A stretch of 9,430 bases of DNA from JAICTV01 sp034666045 (lineage in GTDB: Bacteria > Planctomycetota > Phycisphaerae > Tepidisphaerales > Tepidisphaeraceae), in the NCBI GenBank assembly GCA_034666045.1, contig JAXDMN010000351.1, positions 1 to 9,430 of the forward strand, read 5' to 3'. Below are positions 1-5,416 of the stretch, piece after piece (within the stretch, counting starts at the first letter, position 1; the number at the start of each line of letters is the position of its first letter). The translations under genes were made by a program, and so were the position numbers. The notes under the pieces are model-generated. The model saw nothing but the letters and a program-made list of their open reading frames with translations, searched no databases and was not told the DNA's origin.

Positions 1-63
1 CAGCAATATAAGCTTGAGAAGCCCAATCAGCCGTTTCCAAACGACGTTTTGGCTGAAACGTAA
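1..63 (+). CDS. C-terminal end of an unidentified upstream gene (partial)
   Basis: Frame 1 is open from the first base to a TAA at 61-63. The 20 visible codons end in the residues PNQPFPNDVLAET, a composition plausible for a protein tail. A strong terminator hairpin pointing the same way begins 36 bases after the stop, which is what the end of a plus-strand transcription unit should look like. Frame 2 is also open, to a TGA at 97-99, so the choice rests mainly on this context. The fragment is too short to assign a family or function. Confidence 0.35.
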   Translation, partial: QQYKLEKPNQPFPNDVLAET

Positions 64-99
64 AATCGTTTTCGCCACGACGCCACGACACTATGTCTG

Positions 100-133
100 A
101 ATGACGCACCGGCTATCCGGTGCGTCATTGTTT
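100..133 (+). terminator. Rho-independent-type terminator hairpin
   Basis: Bases 100-112 (AATGACGCACCGG) pair perfectly with 117-129 (CCGGTGCGTCATT) around a four-base CTAT loop. This gives a 13-bp uninterrupted stem. The 3' side runs into TTGTTTG, a short T-rich tail, while the other strand has no T-tract after the stem. It therefore most likely ends transcription entering from the left edge and insulates the zinc-ribbon gene. The T-tract is weak for an intrinsic terminator, so processing or Rho assistance is possible. Confidence 0.72.
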
Positions 134-149
134 GCGGCCTCAGGTAAAA

Positions 150-179
150 CGAGAACCCCGCCGAATCCCGCGAGAACCC
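150..179 (+). promoter_or_regulatory. Direct repeat, possible activator site upstream of sigma-54 promoter
   Basis: CGAGAACCC occurs at 150-158 and again at 171-179. The starts are exactly 21 bases apart, about two turns of the helix. The second copy also lies in a small inverted repeat (CCGCG 168-172 / CGCGG 179-183). Relative to a start site predicted near 233, the copies lie at about -83 and -62. Paired sites on one helix face are what a sigma-54 enhancer-binding protein would use. The assignment is inference, because nine bases repeated twice can arise by chance and the sites sit closer than the usual 80-150 bp. Confidence 0.25.
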
Positions 180-206
180 GCGGCTTCGTGCGGCACTTCA
201 CAAAGG

Positions 207-222
207 TGGCACAACCTTTGCA
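207..222 (+). promoter_or_regulatory. Sigma-54 (RpoN) -24/-12 promoter
   Basis: The sequence TGGCACAACCTTTGCA matches the RpoN consensus TGGCACG-N4-TTGCA at every specified base except the seventh (A for G). The GG (208-209) and GC (220-221) dinucleotides have the exact spacing the family requires. The predicted start is about 12 bases past the GC, near 233, giving a leader of about 48 bases before the ATG at 281. Sigma-54 promoters need an ATP-dependent enhancer-binding activator, so the downstream gene should be conditionally switched on. The call rests on consensus and position only. Confidence 0.7.
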
Positions 223-242
223 TTAATAGTCTTCTGCGTAGG

Positions 243-275
243 CGGAGTGAACTGCAAACTCCGGAACTAAGGAGA
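243..275 (+). promoter_or_regulatory. Leader hairpin and Shine-Dalgarno of the zinc-ribbon gene
   Basis: CGGAGT (243-248) pairs with ACTCCG (258-263) around a nine-base loop. The hairpin ends five bases before a strong ribosome-binding site, AAGGAGA at 269-275. The spacing from that site to the ATG at 281 is five bases, which firmly supports this start codon. The hairpin could stabilise the leader or tune ribosome access. With only six pairs it may also be incidental. Confidence 0.45.
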
Positions 276-280
276 CTTAT

Positions 281-508
281 ATGTCAATCGGGATGCAACG
301 ATTCGCGTCAGAGGGCCACTTTGCGACGTACGATCCGTTTGCCCGACCCGTGGAACGGGCTGCCATCTTTCAACTTCAATGCAGGTGCTGTGGGTTTGAG
401 CCGGAGGACGTTGTTGTACCGCCGCCGGTCTGCCCGAAATGTCATGGAGAGGCGTGGGAGCGCTTCGCTCGCCCGGGAAGCATCCTGAGCAACGCCAACC
501 GCTACTGA
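281..508 (+). CDS. Small zinc-ribbon protein, 75 aa, function unknown
   Basis: The product has two CxxC knuckles, C34-R-C-C37 and C51-P-K-C54, separated by 13 residues. This is the layout of a single treble-clef or rubredoxin-like zinc ribbon that should bind one Zn2+. An extra Cys at 36 lies inside the first knuckle. No signal peptide or membrane segment is visible, so it should be cytoplasmic. The start is set by a strong AAGGAGA ribosome-binding site and the gene lies behind a sigma-54-like promoter, both unusual care for so small a gene. Such ribbons often contact nucleic acid or protein partners, but nothing here identifies one. I do not recognise the family by name. Its last seven bases overlap the end of the convergent truD gene. 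Reality of the gene is well supported; function is open. Confidence 0.8.
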   Translation: MSIGMQRFASEGHFATYDPFARPVERAAIFQLQCRCCGFEPEDVVVPPPVCPKCHGEAWERFARPGSILSNANRY

Positions 509-1875
509 TCGTCTAAATCCAAGGCCTCGACCTGCCGGTTCTGTTCGGCCGATGGGTCGTCTCCCAACTCAACCTCCGGGCTCGGCTCTGCCGACCCGGA
601 GTTTTCGTTTTCCGGCTCAGCGAGTTCCGCTTTCATCAACTCGCGCAGCAACACGGTCGCGTACGAACCGGACGGGAGGTTGAACGCGACGGTGATATGC
701 CCGCCGTGATCATCGACGCCGCCCTCGAGCCGCACCTCCGCTGGCCGGACGCGCAGGGCGCGACGGGCGCCTTTCACCTTGTGCTTGCCGGCCTTTCGAA
801 AATCGTCCGGCTTCAGATCGACCGCCGCGAGCGCCGCCTGTTCGATCTCGAGCTCGCGTCCGTGGGGCAACGTCATGCGGTAGCCGACGAGCGGGCCGGT
901 CGGGCTGATCTCCCATGCATCCGCGCGCGGCTGCTCGGCCGCGGCGCTTTCGACGGTAAAGCACGCGCCATTCTCGTGCTTGTACGCGAGATCGCCGTCG
1001 AAGAGCTTGTCCACGTCGTCGATCCGCCGCGCGACCACGTCGTTGAAGACGCGCGACTGAAGGGCCGAGACCCACAGCCGGCGAATTTTTTCGTCCACCG
1101 CGCGGACGGCGGCGCTTGGCCGATGCGTCTTCATCAGCCGCGCGAGGATGCGGCGCTCCATGCCCGCGCGGCGCGGCCAAGCCTTCATTGACGCCGCGTT
1201 GTCCCGCGCATCGAATGCCCGCCGTGCGGCGAAGGAGAACTGATCGTCGACCTCGCCGTTGGGCGTGCCGAGCAGCAGCTTCAATAGCGCTTCGTTGTCA
1301 TCGCGAATCAGCGCCGCGCCGAGCTTGTCGTTGTCGCCGCGACGGCCGAAGCGCTGCTCGCCGAAATAATTTGGCATTCCGCGCCGCTCGATCACGTCAA
1401 CCACCGGCCGAAGCGTCGTCACCTTCATCGGATCGACATCGCGGATCTTGATGGCAAACCGGTTCCCCGCCAAGTGCCCGAGCCGCAGCTTGTTCCCATG
1501 CCGCGCCGCCCACAGGACGGAGAGGTTCGGCAGTCGCAGCGCCATGACCGCTTCCGGCGTCGTCCCCCAGATCGACAGCACCTGCCGCGAAATCGCCCGC
1601 GCATCTTTCATGCCCGCATAGCCGATCTCGCGCGTCGGGACATTCAGAGCACGGGCGATCTGTTGCACCGCGTCGAAGGTGGTGAGGTTGATCTTCTGAA
1701 TCTCGCAGTAAACGTGCTCGCCCTCGCCGGACGGCTCGTAAAGCGGTATTTCCTGCACGAAAAAATCTTCCGCCCGCTGCTTGATGACGCCGCCGACGCC
1801 GGGAAAGTCGCGCGTGAGATAAGGAAGTCGTTCGATCACGGCGGGGATCATATGGCTTGTGGTGACAGTTGCCAT
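502..1875 (-). CDS. truD: tRNA pseudouridine(13) synthase TruD
   Basis: TruD isomerises uridine 13 of certain tRNAs (tRNA-Glu in E. coli) to pseudouridine in the cytoplasm. Counting from the ATG at 1875 (457 aa), the N-terminal segment LPGxGG-like DFPGVGGVIKQ and EDFFVQE matches the family opening. GYAGMKDARA holds the catalytic Asp (D91; Asp80 in E. coli), and NYFGEQRFGR (N169, F171) is the second conserved active-site block. QSRVFNDVVARR near 273-284 is a later family signature, with the TRUD insertion domain between these blocks. The start is uncertain: the frame stays open to a TTG at 1957-1959 and an ATG at 1956, and ATGs also exist at 1887, 1884 and 1851, none with a clear ribosome-binding site. 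I chose 1875 because the extra residues upstream look unconserved and would run into an inverted repeat. The last roughly 40 residues form an acidic tail absent from E. coli TruD (349 aa). Confidence 0.93.
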   Translation of the reverse strand: MATVTTSHMIPAVIERLPYLTRDFPGVGGVIKQRAEDFFVQEIPLYEPSGEGEHVYCEIQKINLTTFDAVQQIARALNVPTREIGYAGMKDARAISRQVLSIWGTTPEAVMALRLPNLSVLWAARHGNKLRLGHLAGNRFAIKIRDVDPMKVTTLRPVVDVIERRGMPNYFGEQRFGRRGDNDKLGAALIRDDNEALLKLLLGTPNGEVDDQFSFAARRAFDARDNAASMKAWPRRAGMERRILARLMKTHRPSAAVRAVDEKIRRLWVSALQSRVFNDVVARRIDDVDKLFDGDLAYKHENGACFTVESAAAEQPRADAWEISPTGPLVGYRMTLPHGRELEIEQAALAAVDLKPDDFRKAGKHKVKGARRALRVRPAEVRLEGGVDDHGGHITVAFNLPSGSYATVLLRELMKAELAEPENENSGSAEPSPEVELGDDPSAEQNRQVEALDLDDQ

Positions 1876-1951
1876 CAGGCCCATCATCGGTGAGCAGGTT
1901 TCTGCCTGCGGGGAAGATTGATCGCCCTCGCGACGCACGGGCACGCGTCGC

Positions 1952-1997
1952 AGCATCAAAACAGGCGGCCGGGGGCCGCGGCACCACGTTTGATGCT
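1952..1997. repeat. Nested inverted repeat between truD and the MDR gene
   Basis: The outer arms AGCATCAAA (1952-1960) and TTTGATGCT (1989-1997) are perfect 9-bp complements. Inside them lie GCGGCC (1965-1970) and GGCCGC (1974-1979), which pair around a GGG loop. The element sits about 30 bases before the start of the plus-strand oxidoreductase and about 75 bases before the chosen truD start. This suits an operator serving one or both divergent genes, or a leader hairpin. It overlaps the longest possible truD reading frame, which argues mildly against the longer truD starts. The function is inference. Confidence 0.5.
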
Positions 1998-2014
1998 CGC
2001 GCGGCGACCCGAAC

Positions 2015-2019
2015 AGGAG
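2015..2019 (+). promoter_or_regulatory. Ribosome-binding site that fixes the oxidoreductase start
   Basis: AGGAG lies five bases before the ATG at 2025. The reading frame extends further upstream to 1869 and, downstream, a second Met sits at the family-typical MRAAAIDRFGPPG start. The ribosome-binding site favours 2025, adding a 17-residue N-terminal extension before the usual beginning of the fold. Confidence 0.7.
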
Positions 2020-2024
2020 CTTTC

Positions 2025-3032
2025 ATGGCGACATTGATGGCAGCGCGACCTCATGCCCCCGATATTCCCGCGACCATGCGAGCGGCGGCGATCGATCGGT
2101 TCGGTCCACCGGGTGTGCTCACGCTGCGCGAGGTGCAAACGCCTCAGGCGGGGCCGGGGGAAATTCTTATCGCGCTGTACGCCGCGGGCGTCGGCGTTTG
2201 GGACACCGACATCCGCGGCGGATGGTGGCCGTCAGGCAAGCCGAAGTTCCCGCTCGTGCTCGGCACCGACGGAGCGGGAATCGTCGCGGCGCGCGGCACT
2301 GGCGTGCGGCGCTTAAAAGTCGGCGATCGCGTGTGGGCGTACGAGTTTGTCAATCCGAAGGGCGGTTTTTATGCGGAGTTCGTCGCGATCAACGCCAATC
2401 ACGCGGCGCGCGTGCCGGATTCGCTTGACCTGCTGCACGCGGGCGCGGGTGCGGTCACCGGCTTGACGGCACTCCAGGGCATCGACGATCACCTCGCCGT
2501 GCTCACCGGCGAGACGGTTCTGATCTCCGGCGCGTCCGGCGCGGTCGGCACGCTGGCTGTGCAGTTCGCGAAGCGGAAAAACGCGACCGTCATCGGCGCA
2601 GTCCGCGGCCGCGATGCCGTCAGGCTCGTGAAGAAGCTCGGCGCGGACGCGGCGATCGATGTCACGTCGAAGGATTATGTCGCGCAGCTCCGCGCCGCCG
2701 CGCCCGAAGGCGTCGATGCCGCGTTGGCGCTGGCAGGCGGCGACACCGTAGAGGAACTCCTCGACCAGATGAACCGCGGCGGACGCATTGCCTACCCGAA
2801 CGGCGTCGAACCCGCGCCGCGCAAACGGCCCGGCATCAAGATCGTCTCCTACGACGCCGAAGGCGAACCCGAAAACTGGACTCGGCTCAATCGCGCGGTC
2901 GAAGAGACGCAACTCGAAGTTACGATCGCCGCCACGTTCCCACTGGCGCAGGCGGCGAAGGCGCACGAGCGCATCGCGGAAGGGCACGTGCTCGGCCGCG
3001 TGGTGCTGCGCGTGCGGCCGGGGAATGGGTGA
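2025..3032 (+). CDS. Zinc-independent MDR oxidoreductase, NADPH:quinone reductase-like
   Basis: This 335-aa protein belongs to the medium-chain dehydrogenase/reductase superfamily, quinone oxidoreductase branch. It is expected to be a cytosolic NAD(P)H-dependent reductase of quinones or activated double bonds. Visible marks are the N-terminal GroES-like fold starting at MRAAAIDRFGPPGVL (residues 18-32), VLGTDGAGIV near 78-87, GDRVW at 100-104, and a Rossmann nucleotide-binding loop GASGAVG at 169-175. The GHE zinc motif of alcohol dehydrogenases is replaced by GTDGAG, so no catalytic zinc is expected. Length matches the family (about 320-340). The substrate cannot be read from sequence, so no gene symbol is given. 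The gene is divergent from truD, with a dyad between them. Its TGA abuts the stop of the convergent sialidase-fold gene. Confidence 0.9.
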   Translation: MATLMAARPHAPDIPATMRAAAIDRFGPPGVLTLREVQTPQAGPGEILIALYAAGVGVWDTDIRGGWWPSGKPKFPLVLGTDGAGIVAARGTGVRRLKVGDRVWAYEFVNPKGGFYAEFVAINANHAARVPDSLDLLHAGAGAVTGLTALQGIDDHLAVLTGETVLISGASGAVGTLAVQFAKRKNATVIGAVRGRDAVRLVKKLGADAAIDVTSKDYVAQLRAAAPEGVDAALALAGGDTVEELLDQMNRGGRIAYPNGVEPAPRKRPGIKIVSYDAEGEPENWTRLNRAVEETQLEVTIAATFPLAQAAKAHERIAEGHVLGRVVLRVRPGNG

Positions 3033-4811
3033 TCACGGGCGGACGACGAGGTTTCTCACCTCGTACCGCGACGCCGGCGTCGGGCGGTCCTGCTCCGGCG
3101 ATGCGGGCGCCGCGCGGTCGCCGGTGCGGAAGGTGAGGCTCGCGATAGCGTCGACCGGTTCGGCGAAGGTCGCCGTCATCGCGGCGGAATCGCCGACTTT
3201 CGTGGTCACCTTTCGATTGGCGCAATTCGCCTGTAATCGGATCTTCACCCACTGATCGGCAGCGAGGTCCGCGGCCTTGATGCTCACCAACGCGGTCCGA
3301 GCAAAGCGGGGGCCGGTGAGCTCGATATGCAGCGTCTCCGTTGCGCCTTGCGCGACGCGAACGTCGAAGGAGATGTCGAGCGCGGTCATGGGCGTGGCGA
3401 ACAGCTTCGTCGCGCGCGCCCAGTCAGCGGGATCGCGGTCTTCCAGTTGAAGCACGGCGACACCGCCGACTGACTTGACTGAAATCGGCGCCCACCTCGG
3501 GCTGTACGTGTTCCAACTCTTGTTGTCGTCGCCATCTTCCAGCGGCAGCGGGACGCGGCTGACCCAGATGTCTTCCTTGTTCACGCTGTAACACACCCAC
3601 AGCGCCTTGGCCGCGTCCGTCCACGACCCGTCGCTCGACCACTCCGAGATGCCGCGGACATACTGCGGGCCGGGCGCTTTGTAGAGGCCGGGATAACGAA
3701 TCGGCGGAACGTCGCCGTGGACGACGCGCATGTTGTTGAAGGTAATTCCGTCATCGCCGCTGACGACGACGAGCGGGAAGCGGTTAAGCAGGTCCGGATT
3801 GTAGACGAGCGCGAATCGGTCATCCGCGGTGCGCTGGCCCCACGCCTTGGCCATGCCGGAGACAAACGTCTTCGGCCGGACGGGCGCGCTCCATGTTTCG
3901 CCCTCGTCGCGCGAGACGAGCACCCAACCCCATTTCATCACGGCGAGGAGCGCGCCGTCCTTGCGGTGATAGAACGACATCGCCTTCCCGAATCGCTCGA
4001 ACTCGCCTTGAGAAGGCTCATCCGCCGGCCAGGTGTTCACGTCATGCCACTTCATGCGACGGTCGCCGAGGAGGTAACCGTAGTCCGCCTGCTCGAGGAA
4101 GGGTTTGTTGACGAGTAGTTGGTTGCACGCCTCGACGAAGGCGGCGTCAGCGGCATCCTGGTAGCGCGGAAGTTTTTTCGCTTGATCGGGATTCGCCGGC
4201 GGCCGCAGCACATGGACCGGCCCGAGCGTATGGTCTGAAAGAATCTCGCGAACGACTACCGCGCCTTTCTTCCGCTCGGTCATCTGATCGTTCGACGTGC
4301 GCAGCCCCGCGATCGCAAGCATCCGCCCGTTCGGGGCGCAGAAGAAATACATCCGCGACCCGGTCGACACGCCCATCGGAAACAACTCGCTCGGAGGCGA
4401 CCAGTTGAAACCGTCCGTCGACGTCGCAAACAGCTCGCGCGACGGCCAGACGTCTTCGTCTTTCTCCGTGCTGTTCCACGCAAAATAAAGCCGGCCCTTC
4501 CAAGCGGCGAGGTCGACGTGATGGTGGTAGGTCCAGCCCTTGCCGTCGGTTTCATTCGCGGCGGCGCGCGAGGCGCGGAAGACCTGGATGTTCGCCACGC
4601 CCGGCGACAAGGGCAATCCGCCGGCGGGGAGCTTCTGGTCGATGCTCGCCTGCTGGGGACCATTGATGACGATGGGATCTGCGGCGGCGCTGGGCGTAGC
4701 GTCAAGTGTGGCGAGGGCCAACAACACCCACACGCAGTTAACATAACGACCTATGCGGCGCTGATGCTTCGGTACTGATGGGTTGCACTGCTCGTCACGC
4801 TTGAGGATCAT
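3033..4811 (-). CDS. Exported sialidase-fold (BNR/Asp-box) protein
   Basis: From the ATG at 4811 this is a 592-aa protein. It has a long basic N-terminus (KHQRRIGR), a hydrophobic core (about residues 24-36) and an alanine-rich stretch before DPIVI with likely cleavage after residue 44, so it should be secreted. Residues of about 60-430 resemble a sialidase-type beta-propeller. They contain one good Asp box, SRDEGETW (300-307), and two degenerate ones, STDGFNW near 131 and SGDDGITF (351-358). The last 150 residues or so look like a separate beta-sandwich, perhaps carbohydrate-binding. I see no FRIP-type Arg motif, so true sialidase activity is doubtful and glycan binding or another glycosidase role is possible. 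The frame continues upstream to a TTG at 4904, with ATGs at 4871, 4832 and 4826. The start is moderately sure because 4811 places the signal peptide best. Confidence 0.82.
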   Translation of the reverse strand: MILKRDEQCNPSVPKHQRRIGRYVNCVWVLLALATLDATPSAAADPIVINGPQQASIDQKLPAGGLPLSPGVANIQVFRASRAAANETDGKGWTYHHHVDLAAWKGRLYFAWNSTEKDEDVWPSRELFATSTDGFNWSPPSELFPMGVSTGSRMYFFCAPNGRMLAIAGLRTSNDQMTERKKGAVVVREILSDHTLGPVHVLRPPANPDQAKKLPRYQDAADAAFVEACNQLLVNKPFLEQADYGYLLGDRRMKWHDVNTWPADEPSQGEFERFGKAMSFYHRKDGALLAVMKWGWVLVSRDEGETWSAPVRPKTFVSGMAKAWGQRTADDRFALVYNPDLLNRFPLVVVSGDDGITFNNMRVVHGDVPPIRYPGLYKAPGPQYVRGISEWSSDGSWTDAAKALWVCYSVNKEDIWVSRVPLPLEDGDDNKSWNTYSPRWAPISVKSVGGVAVLQLEDRDPADWARATKLFATPMTALDISFDVRVAQGATETLHIELTGPRFARTALVSIKAADLAADQWVKIRLQANCANRKVTTKVGDSAAMTATFAEPVDAIASLTFRTGDRAAPASPEQDRPTPASRYEVRNLVVRP

Positions 4812-4824
4812 TCCGCAATCTCTC

Positions 4825-5148
4825 ATGTACATCCCCGCCGATGCTATAATCGCAGAAGACAAGCTGACCATGTACCTCTTGGTCCTTCGACCGTGGGACG
4901 ACAAAAGCGGCTTTCTCCGTCAGGCTGGGTTTGAACAACATAATTGGCGCGACTTGGAAACTGCGATCCGCACCCTGACAAACTCGGTCGAGGCTACAGA
5001 GGACGGCCGTAACCCGTACGGAGAGTTTTATCGGATCGAGGGACCACTGTCAGGTCCGAGTGCGACCTTGCAAGTGGTCCTCATCTGGATGCGCCGCAAG
5101 GTCGACCAGCGCTTTCATTTTGTTACGCTGAAGCCCAGCAAGGAATGA
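4825..5148 (+). CDS. DUF6883-like small protein, 107 aa
   Basis: The sequence begins MYIPADAIIAEDKLTMYLL and continues with RPWDDKSGFLRQAGF, GEFYRIEGPL and RFHFVTLKP. From memory this is the pattern of the DUF6883 family, small single-domain proteins of about 110 aa with no established activity. It has no signal peptide or membrane segment. The ATG at 4825 matches the expected family start; the frame extends to a TTG at 4783 but those residues look unrelated. The ribosome-binding site is weak. It sits four bases before the DUF4926-like gene, suggesting co-translation. Base composition is lower than its neighbours: 99 of 180 bases in 4861-5040 are G or C, against 41 of 60 in 2221-2280. That hints at later acquisition. 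The family call is from recall and was not searched. Confidence 0.8.
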   Translation: MYIPADAIIAEDKLTMYLLVLRPWDDKSGFLRQAGFEQHNWRDLETAIRTLTNSVEATEDGRNPYGEFYRIEGPLSGPSATLQVVLIWMRRKVDQRFHFVTLKPSKE

Positions 5149-5152
5149 ATCG

Positions 5153-5401
5153 ATGACACCCCGCCTGTACGACCGCGTAGCGTTGACGACACCGGTGCCT
5201 GAGCATGGACTGCGGGCGGGGGACGTCGCCACGCTCATTGATCTGGTCGATCATCCCGGCGCCGGCCCGCGCGGCGCCGTGCTGGAAGTCTTCAATGCGC
5301 TGGGGGAGTCGATCCGCGTTGTGACGGTTCCCATATCAGCCATCGCACCCCTGCGCGCGGACGAGATCCTGGCCGTTCGTCCGCTTGCAGCTGCTGGCTG
5401 A
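5153..5401 (+). CDS. DUF4926-like small protein, 82 aa
   Basis: The N-terminal pattern RLYDRVALTTPVPEHGLRAGDVATLIDL, followed by a short beta-rich segment and a closing LRADEILAVRPL, fits DUF4926. Members are small beta-barrel-like proteins of about 65-85 aa whose hallmark is a Leu-Pro-x-x-Gly-Leu-x-x-Gly type turn. Here that turn is PEHGLRAGDVATL, at residues 16-28. No catalytic residues are recognisable. AAGGA at 5140-5144, eight bases before the ATG, is a clear ribosome-binding site inside the end of the preceding gene, so the two are probably translated from one message. Pairing with DUF6883 suggests a functional unit such as protein plus partner or toxin plus antitoxin, but that is inference only. 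Confidence 0.82.
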   Translation: MTPRLYDRVALTTPVPEHGLRAGDVATLIDLVDHPGAGPRGAVLEVFNALGESIRVVTVPISAIAPLRADEILAVRPLAAAG

Positions 5402-5416
5402 GCATCAATTCGCATT

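Noticed and set aside
120..488. 122-aa plus-strand frame overlapping the zinc-ribbon gene
   Set aside because: It begins inside the terminator stem, is arginine-rich, and conflicts with the better-supported gene at 281.
1869..2024. N-terminal extension of the oxidoreductase to 1869
   Set aside because: The added residues precede a good ribosome-binding site, cover the inverted repeat and resemble no MDR N-terminus.
4845..4850. TATAAT as a plus-strand -10 box
   Set aside because: It is within DUF6883 coding sequence, has no convincing -35 at 16-18 bases, and would miss the family-typical start.
5402..5416. Possible bidirectional terminator between the DUF4926-like and HAD genes
   Set aside because: The 15 bases show no stem-loop or T-tract.
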